Shown here piece by piece: positions 13,101 through 28,100 of a stretch of 64,000 bases of DNA. Positions within the stretch are counted from its first letter, which is position 1, and each line of letters begins with the position of its first letter. A program made the translations under genes and the position numbers. Source of the DNA: Ctena decussata (taxonomy: Eukaryota > Mollusca > Bivalvia > Lucinida > Lucinidae); NCBI GenBank assembly GCA_963989385.1, contig OZ022499.1, positions 78,233,903 to 78,297,902 of the forward strand, in the 5' to 3' direction. The notes below the pieces were generated by a model. That model was not told where the DNA came from and did not search any database. It saw nothing but the letters and a program-made list of their open reading frames with translations.

Positions 13101-16100
13101 GAGCTGTTGTCTTAAAGTAGAGCTCATCTATAGCATAGCTCATCTCACTGGTGCTTGTCAGTTTTAAAAATGTGACCTTGACCTATGGTGTGAACAATGT
13201 GGCCATGCATTGCAAAACTGTAAGTCTTTGTTAAAATTGAAACCAGAATGTCACAGACTGAGCTGTTGTCTTAAACCAGAGCTCATCTATACCATAGCTC
13301 ATCTCACTGGTGCTTTTCAGTTTTAAAAATGTGACCTTGACCTATGGAGTGAACAATGTGGCCATGCATTGCAAAACTATTAGTCTTTGTTAAAATTGAA
13401 ACCAGAATGTCACAGACTGTGCATACTGATTTGGATCTATATAGGATTGCCTATCCTTTAAATGAAGGTGTATAGGTACACTTTCATGTTTTCTGCCATT
13501 TTAACACAGGGGAAAAACTTTTGTGACTTCCCATTTGCTTTCCTGGAGAACATCAGCCCTTCCAAAATGGGGTCTACTTTTAAAGGAAAGAGTTTGCTCC
13601 TAAGGGAGCAAATTCTTTCCTTTAAGGGTTTACCCTTACAGAGAAGGACAGACAAAATTAAAAACAGTTGCTTCCCCTGAAAGTGTATTCATTCACCTTA
13701 ATATGCTTTTATTTATTCCTGTCTATAGTTTTGGGACAGAAATGCCTGAGCAAATTAAGTAGACCCAGATCACACTGTCATAAAAGAGCAGTCTGAATAG
13801 AGCAGTCTGCACTGTTTGCCCTTCCAAAATCTAAAATGTGACATATCTTTCGGAAACCACATTCAACTTGTGGTTCCACTGCACACAGCGTCACAGCCTT
13901 TCATGATTGTCATTTTACCTGCTTGATATGTCTGAAAAACTAATGAAAGGGCCATGAAACCCAAAGTCATCCATCAATAATATATTCAACTTGTATCAGT
14001 TTTAAAGTAATTAGGTGAATAGGTACACCTACATGTTTTCTGCCATTTTTATAAAGGAACACAACTTTTGTGACTTCCTGTTTGCTTCCCCAGGTAATGA
14101 AGCCCTTCCAAAAAGTGGTATACTCTTTTGCTCATAGGAGAGCAAATTCTTTCCTTTAAGAGTTGACCCCTATTGATACAGGAGGCAAAATGACAGGGTT
14201 GCTTCCCCTGAAAGTGTATGCATGCACCTTAGATGTTCCAATATAAAGGGTAATTAGTTCATTTATAATTCATAGCTAATTCCACTAATAATACAGGCAC
14301 AGCATACAGATATCTTAGGCTGACTTCTTAGTTACAAAATCAACAGCAATTCATAAATAATTCACTGCTAATCATCATAGCTACAGAGCTAACTAGTACA
14401 GCATCTAACATCATAGCATGATGTGAGGAGTGTTAGAATCAAAAGGAAAACTACATATTCTGGGCATACCTAGAGTTTCATAAAACAGTTCATGGACTGG
14501 TAAGTAAAATTCATTCACATTCATATAAGAAAGAATTGCTTTAAATTTTCCATCATAACACATATTAGCCGCGACATGACAAAACCAACAATGTGGTTGT
14601 GCGCCCAGCACAGACTCAGATCAGCCTGGGCATCCGGCCAGTTTGACCAGATTCTTCGTTAAGTGCTCAAAGGGTAGCTAAGGGTCTAAGCTAACTCCAT
14701 GCGGACAGCGAAGATTCTGATCAGACTAGGCAGGTGCCTAGGCTGATCCGTCTGCCCTGGGCGCACAACCACACTGTTGATTTTGTCGTGTTGCAGCTCA
14801 TATTGTGACCTCTCATTAGAACCACATTGCCAAGGCAGTTTTAACCTTGAGCATGCTGTAATTACTACAGTCACCCATGGCGAGTAGACCAACTTGGTAG
14901 CTTATTAGGAAAAAAAATCAAGAACCCGCTGTCAGAATACAGAGAGAACAAGAGCTGTCACCAGACAGCATAGCTCGCCTGAACTGGCGCTTGGCTAGCA
15001 TGAACACCAAGTTCTAAAAATGCGATCTTGACCGCCACAGTCAATTAGCAAGGTGATGCTGCTACCATGTAAAACTCTGGAGCAGTATCTGTCATCAGTC
15101 TGGGTATAACTTTACATCTAGGCAGTGGTAAACTATAAACCCTTAGCCTATGACCTTGACCTAAAGGTCAATGAGAGGTGAAGTACTCTGGACCAGCATC
15201 TAACGGATTCTGAGTAGCAACTGAATCCATCCACACACTAATAAAACACTGTGCCTTTTGGGAACTTTAACCACAATTTTAACAAAAGATTTATAAGTCC
15301 ATGACCTTGACCTCAGTCATGAAGGGGGTTGGGGTGGTACTACATAAACATTTAGGACATTACCTGACATATGTGGAAGTATAAAGCAGATCTATCAAAG
15401 GGTTAAGTAGATTAAGCCAAGAACATCTCAACTTTCAACATGAAAGTTCTAAGTCCATGACCTGGACCTATGGGTTATGTCCAGGGGTGGGGATGGTGCA
15501 AAATAAAATTTTGGACTAATATATATCATCATACCAAATATTATTCAAATTGATCATAGTGTTTAGAAACTATGAGATCTTAAAAACTTTAATGCTAAAT
15601 TTTAACATCAAAAGTCTGTGACCTTGACCTATGGGTCATGACCAGGGGTGGGGATGGTGCTGAATAAAAATTTGAACCATTATTTATCATCATACAAAAT
15701 ATTATTCTAATCAATTAAAGGGTTTAGAAACTATGAGATCTTAAAAAATTTAACATAAAACTTAAACATAAAATTTCCACGTCTGTGACCTTGACCAATG
15801 GGTCATGACCAGGGGTGGGGATGGTGCACAATAAAATTTTGGGCCAACATCTATCATCATACCAAATATAATTCAAAACAATCAAAGGGTTTAGGAACTA
15901 AGAGATCATAAAAACTTTAAAGTAAAACTTTAACATAAAATTTCTAAGTCTGTGACCTTGACCTATGGGTCATGACCAGGGATGGGAATGGTGCAGAATA
16001 CAAGAGGGCCATGGTGGCCCTGAATCGCTCACCTGAGCATTAATCAGTTCACTGGCTCTGGTGAAGATTTATAAGAGTTTTTACCATACTAACATTTGAT

Positions 16101-19100
16101 TTAGTTTTTGACCCGACATGACCCAGTTTCAAACTTGGCCTGGATATTGTAAGAATAAACATTCTGACACAGTTTCATTGAGATTGGATCAAACCTGTGC
16201 CCTCTGGAGCGTATACAAGGTCGTTCTTATATTTGACCTAGTGACCAAGTTTTTGACCCGACACGACCCAGTTTCAAACTTTACCTAGATTTCATTAAGA
16301 TAAACATTCTGACAGAGTTTCATGAAGATTGGATCAAAACTGTACCCTCTAGGGTGTACACAAAGTTTTTCTAAGATTTGACCTTGAGCCGACGTGACTC
16401 AGTTTCATAGGAGGCTTAGATATATGGACAATAAACATTTTGACATAGTTTCATGAAGATTGGATCAAAACTATGCCTTCTAGTGCTTACACAACGTTTT
16501 TCTAAGATTTGACCTAGTTTTTTACCCGACATGACCTACTTTCAAACTTGGCCGAGAGTTTATGAAGATAAACATTCTGACAAAGTTTCATAAAGATTAG
16601 ATCAAAACTGTGTCCTCTAGAGCGTACACAAGGTTTTTCTATGATTTGACCTAGTGACCTAGTTTTCGACCCGACATAACCCAGTTTCAAACTTGTCCTA
16701 CATATTATGAGGATAAACATTCTGACAAAGTTTCATGAACTTTGAATCAAAACTGTGCCTTCTAAAGCGCACACAAGGTTTTTCTAAGATTTGACCTAGT
16801 GACCTAGTTTATGACTCGACATGACCCAGTTTCGAACTTGGCCTAGAGTTTATGGAGATAAACATACTGACAATGTTTCATAAAGATTGGATCAAAACTG
16901 TCCTCTAGAGCATACACAAGGTTTTTTCTATGATTTGACCTAGTGACCTAGTTTTTGACCAGACGTGACCCAGTTTCAAACTTATCCTAGATATTATGAG
17001 GATAAACTTTCTGATAAAGTTTCATGAATTTTGGATCAAAACTGTGCCTTCTAGAGCGTACACAAGGTTTTTCTAAGATTTGACCTAGTGACCTAGTTTT
17101 TGATCCGACATGACCCAGTTTCGAACTTGGCCTAGAGTTTATAGAGATAAACATTCTGACAATGTTTCATAAAGATTGGATCAAAACTGTGTCCTCTAGA
17201 GCATACACAAGGTTTTTTCTATGATTTGACCTAGTGACCTAGTTTTTGACCCGACGTGACCCAGTTTCAAACTTGTCCTAGATACTATGAGGATAAACAT
17301 TCTGACAAAGTTTCATGAACTTTGGATGAAAACTGTGCCCTCTAGAGCGTACACAAGGTTTTTCTAAGATTTGACCTAGTGACCTAGTTTTTGACCCGAC
17401 ATGACCCAGTTTCAAACTTGGCCTAGATTTTATGGAGATAAACATTCTGATAAAGTTTCATAAAGATTGGATCAAAACTGTGTCCTCTAGAGCGTACACA
17501 AGGTTTTTCTATGATTTGACCTAGTGACCTAGTTTTTGACCCGACGTGACCCAGTTTCAAACTTGTCCTAGATACTATGAGGATGAACATTCTGACAATG
17601 TTTCATGAACTTTGGATGAAAACTGTGCCCTCTAGAGCGTACACAAGGTTTTTCTAAGATTTGACCTAGTGACCTAGTTTTTGACCCGACATGACCCAGT
17701 TTCGAACTTGGCCTAGATTTTATAGAGATTAACATTCTGACAAAGTTTCATAAAGATTGGATCAAAACTGTGTCCTCTAGAGCGTACACAAGGTTTTTCT
17801 ATGATTTGACCTAGTGACCTAGTTTTAGACCCGACGTGACCCAGTTTCGAACTTGTCCTAGATACTATGAGGATAAACATTCTGACAAAGTTTCATAAAG
17901 ATTGGATCAAAACTGTGTCCTCTAGAGCGTACACAAGGTTTTTCTATGATTTGACCTAGTGACCTAGTTTTTGACCCGATATGACCCAGTTTCGAACTTG
18001 TCCTAGATACTATGAGGATAAACATTCTGACAATGTTTCATGAACTTTGGATGAAAACTGTGCCCTCTAGAGCGTACACAAGGTTTTTCTAAGATTTGAC
18101 CTAGTGACCTAGTTTTTGACCCGACATGACCCAGTTTCGAACTTGGCCTAGATACTATGAGGATAAACATTCTGACAAAGTTTCATAAAGATTGGATCAA
18201 AACTGTGTCCTCTAGAGCGTACACAAGGTTTTTCTATGATTTGACCTAGTGACCTAGTTTTAGACCCGATGTGACCCAGTTTCGAACTTGTCCTAGATAC
18301 TATGAGGATAAACATTCTGACAAAGTTTCATGAACTTTGGATGAAAACTGTGCCCTCTAGAGCGTACACAAGGTTTTTCTAAGATTTGACCTAGTGACCT
18401 AGTTTTTGACCCGACATGACCCAGTTTCGAACTTGGCCTAGATTTTATAAAGACTAACATTCTGACAAAGTTTCATAAAGATTGGATCAAAACTGTGCCC
18501 GCTAGAGTGTACACAAGCAAAAGTTGACGGACGTCCGGACGGACGGACGTCCGGACGGACGTACGACGGACGACGGACATCAGGGTATCCCAAAAGCTCA
18601 CCCTGAGCACTTCGTGCTCAGGTGAGCTAAAAATTATGGACCCATATACATAGTATATCAGCATACTAATCATTATTCAAAATGATCCAAGGGTTTACAA
18701 ACTATGAGATCTTAAAAACTTTAACGAAAAACTTTAACATAAAATTTCTAAGTCCGTGACCTTGACCTATGAGTCATGACCCGGGTGGGGATGGTGCAGA
18801 ATAAAATTTTGGACCAATATATACCATCATACTAAATATTATTCAAATCAATCAAATGGTTTAGAAACTATGAGGTCTTATAAACTTTTATGTAAAACTT
18901 TAACATTTGCTAATGCCGACTCCGCCGCCAAGGCTAATGCAAACGCCAATGCAGGAGGTAGTACAATAGATCTTCCTGAACTTTGTTCAGGCAAGCTAAA
19001 AATTACTTTCTAACAAGAGGACAGTTTCTACCCATACTGCCAGGCACACCAAAAACACATACAAAAGTGATGAATTTTCAGACATCTATTTCTAAGGGTC

Positions 19101-22100
19101 TTTATAAGGGTCACTTTTATTTGGTGAATCACATTTTTTTGAAACAGGACCCAATCCATCTAATTCATTTCTTATGGTAAGTATGTACCAATAACATAGA
19201 TATCTGAAATATATGTCCAAAAGTAGTTGAAAATGGCCACTTAATAAAGCTTTGAACATTTGAGTTATACAAATTTCTAGCCAGTTTGTTCACTTTTTCA
19301 GGAACTCAAGGCTACAATGACAACCAGCCCACTAACAGACACTGAAATTTGTTTACAGTGTGTGGATGTTAATGAGGTGATATATGATGAAAATGAAAAA
19401 CACCTGAAGAGAGTTTCATCAGCTCCGTTAGACTGTAAGGAAGAACTATTCAGAGAGATACTAACAAACCTACAAACCTGTCAGGAAGTATGCTTCAGCT
19501 ATATGAAACAACTGATTATCATCAAAGAACCAAGAGTAAGATTTAAGCTAGCTAATGATGTTACTGGTTTACAAACAAAAATAGAAGAAACAAATCTGTC
19601 CCTCAACTTAAAGACATGCTTGAGAGAAATTTGTAAAATAGCTTATAACATGGTCAAAGAAAACAGTCTCCTTGATAATCTAGTCGAATTTGATGGTGAA
19701 AGACATGCAACAGTTGACATGTTTGGAAAGACACAAGAAAAGATGGTTGCCTTTATGGACATGATGTCTCTCATTGATATTTCTGGTAATGAAAAACAAA
19801 CTGACAAGCAAGCATGTACAAAAATGCTACAAAAGGATACCAATAAGAAAACAAAACTTCATAAAACTACACATCACAAATGTGACAGAGAGGGTATGAC
19901 TAATGCACAAGTCAAAGAAACTGGAAAAGACAAAGATGAAGGGAAGAAACAAAACAAGCTGGAAAAACAGAAAAGAGTACATGATTCCAAAGACAATTTA
20001 AAGACTGGCCACACTCAACCTGAGGAAGACAAAATAACACTGCAAATTTCTGACAGAGCTATTGTAACATTTGTGTTAACTCCTCGCATTTCTGTAAATG
20101 CAGTACAAGTTTTCAAACAACTGTTATATCTTCACATGCTAGGTGGGTCACAGCTCTATCTGCTAGTGTGCCATGTTGGACCACTAAATGAAATACAAGA
20201 ACTTGTTCTTTATCAATATACACCTGATCAAACTCTTCTTGATGTATGTCAAGCATCTGGATATTTAGATCTTGCAAAACTGGAAAAGGTATTCAGGAAA
20301 GTCCATGGACAGAGACTTCAAAAGCTTGCTGATTTAAAGGAATATTTCAAATATTACATCTTTGACTGCCCCGGAGTAAAAGACCATGCTAAAGATAATC
20401 AAGACAGGCTTGAGAGATACTTAAAGAAAAGAGAACAGAAGAAGGAGAACAAGAGGAAAAGAAGAGAAGAAAAGAAAGCAGAGAGTGAGTTTGGATCTGA
20501 CCTTGCTGAAGCATGTAGCCAACAATCATTCACAACATCTATAGATACATGTAGTGATACTGATATTACATCTGCAGCAGATTTGTCGAATTACAATTTT
20601 ATAAACATGAACCATATAAGAACTCAACATAAAGAGGAGTTTCTGTGATCATTCAGAAGTATAAGTATTTTGCATCATTACTCATAAACATGAAAGACAC
20701 TATAAAAGTGAAGTTCTTAGTAAGAAGAGACAGGAAATTGATTACACAACTTAACCCTTAAAGCGCCAAAAATTAAAATTGTTGAATTGGCAAACAGTGT
20801 AAATCCAGATGAGGTGGCTCATAATGAGCAACCTCATCTGAATCTACACTGTTTGCCCTCTAGTGTTCGAATTCTCAATATGATATTGCTTGGACAAGAC
20901 ATTTTTTGAAATTCTGTAGACATAAATTTTGTTGTCTGCTTTTTGGCGCATTAAGGGTTAACATGACCTATATTTCCATCAAAGACTGTTACAGCAAATT
21001 GCATTCTTGTACATTGACCCAGACCCATATGATGAAATAGCATATTAAGAGGGACAACTCTGCCAGTATTATTTCTGCCTCCCTTTTCAACGGGAATCAA
21101 CTCTGAAAGGAAAGAATTTTACCCCATAGGAGCAAATTCTTCTTTTCAAAGAGACCCGACCAGGCACATATGATGAAATAGAACATCAAGGGGAACAACT
21201 CTGCTAATATCATTTTTGCCTCCCCTCTCAATGGGAATCAACTCTGAAAGGAAAGAATTTTATCTCAGAGGAGCAAATTCTTCTTTTCAGAAAAGCTCCC
21301 TTTAGAAAGGATTTCGTCATCCAGGGAAGCTAGCAGAAAGTCACAAAATTTGTTCCCCTCAGCAAAAATGGCAAAAAATCATGGAGGGGTACCCATTCAC
21401 ATTAAATGCATATCAATATCGCATCTAAAATGGTTCCATATGGCATGTACAGGCAACCATAGCTCAGATTAGCCTGCACCTCCATACAATGCAACCAGAC
21501 GCTTCACTGCCTGCATCATCCATCTATGGATCCTGAGGATATATATAGGTATGGTGGCTATTTTGGTCATGTGGCCCAAACCATTTACGTAAACTTTGGT
21601 TCTCCCAACCAGAGGCGGCTCCTTTGAAATTTGGCCTCAATCAGCTCTATCAGGCTGTGGCTTTGGCCAAGAATATGTTTGAAAATAATGACTGACAATG
21701 CAGACCTGCTTATACTATAAGTTCATCTGTAAGCCTTTTGGCTCACATAAGCTCATAAAAGCTCACCATATCTTGATGAATGTTAACTGACAGGCTTCTT
21801 TCCAACCGTCTGTTTACAGGACCAGGTATCTCTACTGGGGTAATCTGCAATGTGAGAAAAGACACATTTTGATACCCTATCACAGACAAGAATTCCGCGA
21901 AAGGCTATGTAGCACCTGCTGTGTGCCTTCACATTAAGAACTCAATGAATATACCAAGTGCTTCCGGAGAAAAAAGTTGATTTTATTGGTTTTGCTATTT
22001 TCAGTAACAGCGACCATCTTGGACTCTCGACCATTCTCAACTTTTACCATTCTGAAACCCTGCAGTCTGATCATGCTGCATGTGAAATTTGAGAACCATG

Positions 22101-25100
22101 TATGCAGTGGTTTCAGAAAATAAGTCATTTGAATGGACTTAAAAGTTGGGGTCGACGTAAATTATTCTAGGGTTGACGTATGGTCACTGTGAACAGATTT
22201 TTTTCATTTTGATAATTCTGAATACCAAGGTCCCACTTATGCTTCATACAAAATTTCAGCCAAATATACCAAGCGGTTCTGGAGGAAAACTTGATTTTAT
22301 TGGTTTTGCTATTTTTAGTAATGGCGGCCATCTTGGACTCTCGACCCGCCTGAATTTTACCATTCTGAAGCCCTGCTGTCTGATCATGCTGCATGTGAAA
22401 TTTGAGAACCATTGGTGCAATGGTTTCAGAGAATAAGTCTTTTGAATGGACGAAAATGCTAGGGTTGACGTAAATTGTGAACGGACGGCTGGACTGACAG
22501 ACGGACGGAAAACCGGACGCCTATAACGCACCTTGCTAAAGCAGGTGCAACAAAAATGGGGCGGTTCCGGAGAAAAATTTGATTTTATTGGTTTTGCTAT
22601 TTTTAGTAACGGCGGCCATCTTGGACTCTCGACCCGCCTGAATTTTACCATTCTGAAGCCCTGCTGTCTGATCAAGCTGAATGTGAAATTTGAGAACCAT
22701 TGGTGCAGTGGTTTCAGAGAATAAGTCTTTTGAATGGACGAAAATGCTAGGGTTGAAGTAAATTGTGAACAGACAGACAAACTGACAGACGGACGGAAAA
22801 CTGGGCACCTATATCACACCTTGCTAAAGCAGGTGCGACAAAAATGGGGCTTTGATTTCAATCCAAAAGGCAAACCTGTCATACAGTTCTGGCATATTCT
22901 TCTGGTGCAGCCACTATGATGCTGTTTTGCCTGAAGCTGATATACAGTTAACTCTCAATATCAGGAACACTGATATCTAAAAATACATCTTCTTTCAAAG
23001 AAAAAAGTTTGGACACATTCCCTATTTTTATTTACATTTCAACTCATCTTATCTCAAACTACTGATATCTCAAAGTAAATTTTCTGGAACTTTGAGATAT
23101 CAGTAGTTTGAGAAGTTTGACTTAAAGATATCGAGAGTTGATTGTACATAAATACTGTCATAAATTTTAAATTTAAGCTAGAGTAGAGTCAGGTAACTTT
23201 GGACAGCGGGTAAATTCGGATATACAATTGTGAACAGTGAAAAGCTAAATGTGATGGCTCATCATGAGCTGTCTCATCAGGATTTTCACTGTTTCCCCAG
23301 TTATTTTTGTTTTAATTCCAAACAACTGACATATAAAGGAAACAATGTCACTGTCCGAATTTACCTGCTGCCCGAAGTTACCCGAACAAACAGCGCTGAC
23401 CCATTATTTAGTAAAAGTTTACACTGATTGCTATAAATGATTTTCCTGTAAAGCATCCCATCTCAGGATGATTGATTGATTGATTGATTTGATGCTTAAC
23501 ACCTCGGTAAACAGCTATGGTCATGTCGGGACGGTCAGTTAACCTAACTACACTATTCCTGGGCAGGCTTAGACCTCCTAAGCGGTTAACCAGTACTAAG
23601 TGCACATACTTCGCCAGTAACTGACAACTGCCCTTCTTGAATCAGCGGAAGGAGAAACGAAAGTATGTGGCCAGACCGGGTTTCGAACCCAGGACCTCTG
23701 ACTTATGAGTCAGGTGCCCTACCGATTGCGCTACGCGGCCCGGCTCCATCTCAGGATGAATACACTAGTTCAAATTCCAGAGCAAAGGACACAGCCATGG
23801 AAAATCAGCTGGTTAAGGGTTAATCCATAAAGTGCCAAAAAAAACAGGTGACAAAATTTACATCTGTGAAGTTTCAAAAAAGTTTTGTCCCAGCTATATC
23901 CAATTGAGAACTCAAAGACTAGAGGGAAAACAGTGTAGATCCAGATGAGGCTGCTCATAATATGAGCCACCTCACCTGGATCTATGCTGTTTGCGAATTC
24001 AACAATTTTTATGTAGGTGAAATAATAAAAATAATGATGCAAATAAAAAATCTTGATCAAAGGAATAAATTACAGCAGTGTGATTAAGCGATCAAAAATA
24101 AACAAGACCTTTGCAAGATAGAACAGCTCACCTAATGATGCTTTTGCCCATATTAAACAAGAGCTTCGCAAGCGGTGCATAATACGCCCGTTTCATTGTC
24201 ATGAAGGAGTTACAGAATGAACAAAATTGCTGATAGAAGGCTGGACAAGCAGACAAAACAGGGGGAAAAAATCTGTAATTAATGACTGCAATGTTATCAA
24301 AACAACACATCAAATACTATAAGTACACCAAAAATCAGGTCCAGGGTGAAGCAACTCAGAAGTTGTGAAACACCAAAGTCAAACAAGGGAGATAGTTCAT
24401 AAACTCTTAGTCACAATACTTTCCCTTGACAATATACACATCACCATAAAGTTTTGTTAAAATATTTCCAACGGTTAAGGAGATACAAAGTAAAACGGAA
24501 ATTGATGCAAGGGCAGATAATTCAGGAAGTAAGCCAGAGTTGTGGTTCATGCGCATGATACATTACCCCATTATTATACACATTCCTACAAAGTTTCGTT
24601 GAAATATTTCAAAGGGTTAAGGAGTTATGGGGGAATGGGTTAGCCTAAAAAACTAATCAAAGGGAGGTTACTCCAAAATTAAGTCAGGGGGAACAACCAT
24701 TCTTATATGTGACACACCGTTTTGTGAACATGCACGTTGCTATAAAATTTCATCAAGATATACTAAATGGTTACTGAGTTATTGAATGCACAAGATAAGT
24801 TTACACAAAATTACCCTAAAAATCTAATCAAAGGGATGCAACTCCAAAACGCAGAAGGGGAGAGCAACCATTGTTATACGCGACACATCATCAGACTGTC
24901 ATACACATTGCTATGAAGTTTCATCAAGATATCCCAAACGGTTATCTAGTTATGGCGCGCACAAGACCAGTAGGGTAAAAATTAATCAAAGGGGCATAAC
25001 TTTGAAACTAAGAAAGGGGGAGCAACCATTACTATACGCGACACTTTGCCCCATCCTAATATATATGCCTACAAAATTTCATGAAGATAACTCGAACAGT

Positions 25101-28100
25101 TTCTGAGATATGGTGCGCTCAAGAATGTTGACGGACGGATGGACGGGCGGACAGACGGAAGGACGGACAATGCCATGCCATAATACGTCCATTTTTTCAA
25201 AACGGGCGTATAAAAATTCATTGTAAAATTTTAATGGTATGGATGCCAACACCACTTAAGTCACTGCCAGGGGTAGTACAATAGTCTTCCTGTACTTTTG
25301 TACAGTCATATTAAAAACAAAGTCATATACCTTTGGTTCCCATGATGATAGCTTGTCAATCTTCTTCAATGCCTCACCATAAGGTGGCCTTTTACAGAAG
25401 TAGATATAATCTACTCGAGACTTGTCAGGGAAAGCAGCTACCATGAACTGGTCTGTCATACATACTGGTATAATAAAAATATCATTTTTTACTAATAGAC
25501 AGCAATACAGCTTTCAGAGCCACACCCAGAATATCACTCAAAAGTCAAGTGATAGTGTATACCGTATACACGGTAATTTTCGCGGTGTTCCATTTTTCGC
25601 GATATTTCACAGCCACACAGAAACCGCGCAAATTAAAATCGCGAATAACTTCCTGTTTCTTACCAAGTGTCTTCTGTGGACACAGTGATCATATATTTTG
25701 TTTGTGTTTGCTTCGGTAGTTGCTGGTACTTTGCACTTGAGCCAGTTCTTTCATTAACCTGCGGCGGCCCTGCCGCAGGTTAATGAAAGAACTTACTCAA
25801 GTGAAAAAGAAGTATAGTTTTGCTTTTTGAGCATGTTGCTAACCGCGAAAATTAAAAATCGCGAAAATTAATATTTATATTTTTGACCCTTAACCGCGAA
25901 AATTTGAACCCGCTAAAATTACCGCGTATACGGTAACTGACCAATGAAACAACAACTTAGCATGTTACACAGTCCCACTAAAAAAATCCCACATGCTGAA
26001 TGTCCCACAGTAAGTCTGTGAGTTTACCTTACAATTAATGAAGAGATGCAAACCTGTTTAAAGATGGCATGGCTGCGGAAAGGTGAATTTGGATCAAAGA
26101 AACAAACCGAGCAAGGAACTGCTGCATATATGCATGTACTTCAGTTTGCTGCTTGAGCTAAATGACAATTCTAATGCACTTATGTATGTAACGCGACGTC
26201 TGATTGGATAACGTCAAAAATTTGCGACAGAATATTCTACGATATACTGTTGCAAACCCGACGTCATTTAAAAAAACGTCCTTCTCATTAGCTGACATTT
26301 AATTTCACGCTGCTGAAAGCGCTTGCAATGGGTGCAAAAAAGTACACTTTGTAAGGTGAAAATATGAAAAGGTGCATTAAAATGGGGATAACTATATTGA
26401 AAATTGTCATTTGGGGAGGTCAATCGTCAGTTTTATGGTCGCAAATTTTGTTTTACGGTGACGCATCAGCGTCGCCGTAAAACGAAATCCTACTATTTAC
26501 CTCCCCAAATGACAAATTTGAATACAGTTATCCCCCAATTCTAGTGTAATGTCTGTTTCTCTCCAGAAACACATAATGCTGGTGCCCCTAACTCAAATGT
26601 ATTGGTACACATCCATTTTTTCTGTCATTTTCACAAAGGGAAACAACTTTTGTGACATCCTGTTTGCTACCCAGGATAACAAAGCCATTCCAAAAAGGGG
26701 TATACCCTAAAAGAAAAGAATTTGCTCCTATGGGAGCAAATTCTTTCCTTAAAGGGTTGACCTAATTGAGAAGGGAGGCACTGTCTCTCAAGTAAGCTCT
26801 CAATCAGAGATTTATAAAACCATGAGTTTCTATCTTTAGAGAGACTACAATGTTAAAACTATCTCTAGAGAGACCACAATGTTAAACTATCTCTAGATAG
26901 ACCACAATGTTAAAACTATCTTTAGAGAGACCACAATGTTAAAAGTATCCCAATGTTAAAACTATCTTTAGAGAGACCACAATGTTAAAACTATCTTTAG
27001 AGAGACCACAATTTAAAAACAGTAAGCAATGGCTACAGCTATACCCAATGGCTACCTACCATGTGACACTGTCTCTCCACTGAGCCTCCCTACCAGAGAT
27101 TTATCAGTCATGAGTTTCTCTATATCTCCAGAGTGTCCACACAGAGTGATATTGATTATACAGGCATTACTGAGAACCATCTGAACCACTTTTCTACTCC
27201 GCCAGCGATACTGTACCACTCGAAATGCTGACAGCAATTCCTGAAATACAAATTCTTTAAGCAAACAGAAGTCTACAGTCCACCATACAGACATTTGCAA
27301 ATACTGCAGAAACAGTTTAAATGGCACATAATATGCTATCTGATCAGGGTATTCACTGTTTTCCATTACTGAGGACTGACCAGAGCTCCAGATAACTTTT
27401 TTCAGCAGGGAGTTGCTGAATCCTCACTTTGTGACAAGGGAGTTTTTCTGCAATGTCTGGAAGTTTTTTCACTCCCAGTTTTTTTTTTTTCAGAGAGTTT
27501 TTTGTGGCTTGACTGCCATTAGATATTACAATAAAGTCAACTTTTTAAAACAGAGTTCCAGATGCAGCATGTCTGGGTTTTTTAATACGTTTCTAAACAG
27601 GAACACACGAACTCAGCAGGCCAAGAATAATGGGTTTTAAGAGCTCCGCTAATGATATCTCTAGCGGATGAGATCGCTGGAAAAACTTAAAAAGCAACTT
27701 CTGAACAGATCTTGACTGGCTTTCTGAGGCTGAGCGAGCAGCCATGATGAAATTGTCGAAAATATAATATCGAAGACTGTGTCTCAAGCTATTACGTGTA
27801 AAATGTAGCAGTCTGTCTATTTGCTGTGTAACCCATCAATTACGCCAAAACATGGACTGGGTCACCCAAATTTTAGTCCGGCTATGTACTATTTTTTCAG
27901 GTCTGCCGGATACTGAATTACGTCACATAGCACTTTCCGTGCCAAACTGTTGCATTAATGGTGAGTTCATTTGAATAAGTTCGGCAGTTACATGTACTCG
28001 TTCAAGCTTTTGCAGCCATGCACACAATACAAGGCGTTTGTCGACGCTTCCGTTTCACAAACGATGCGTCAACCAGTATTTTAAAGATGTTGACCCGATG

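Larger units (their letters stand above)
14949..18998 (+). mobile_element. outer Helitron-like element interrupted by a second one
   Basis: It begins caagagctgtcaccagacag, has a core of about 160-bp units with gaccttgacctatgggtcat and gtgcagaataaaattttgga, and ends in ctgaactttgttcaggcaag ctaa (6-bp stem, then CTAA). At 16001 another element is inserted in the middle of a core unit, and the core resumes at 18631. Confidence 0.75.

Noticed and set aside
22256..22780. 174-codon minus-strand open frame with duplicated segments
   Set aside because: It reads through two copies of the 290-bp tandem module and a ggacggac stretch; the repeats in the protein are the DNA repeats.
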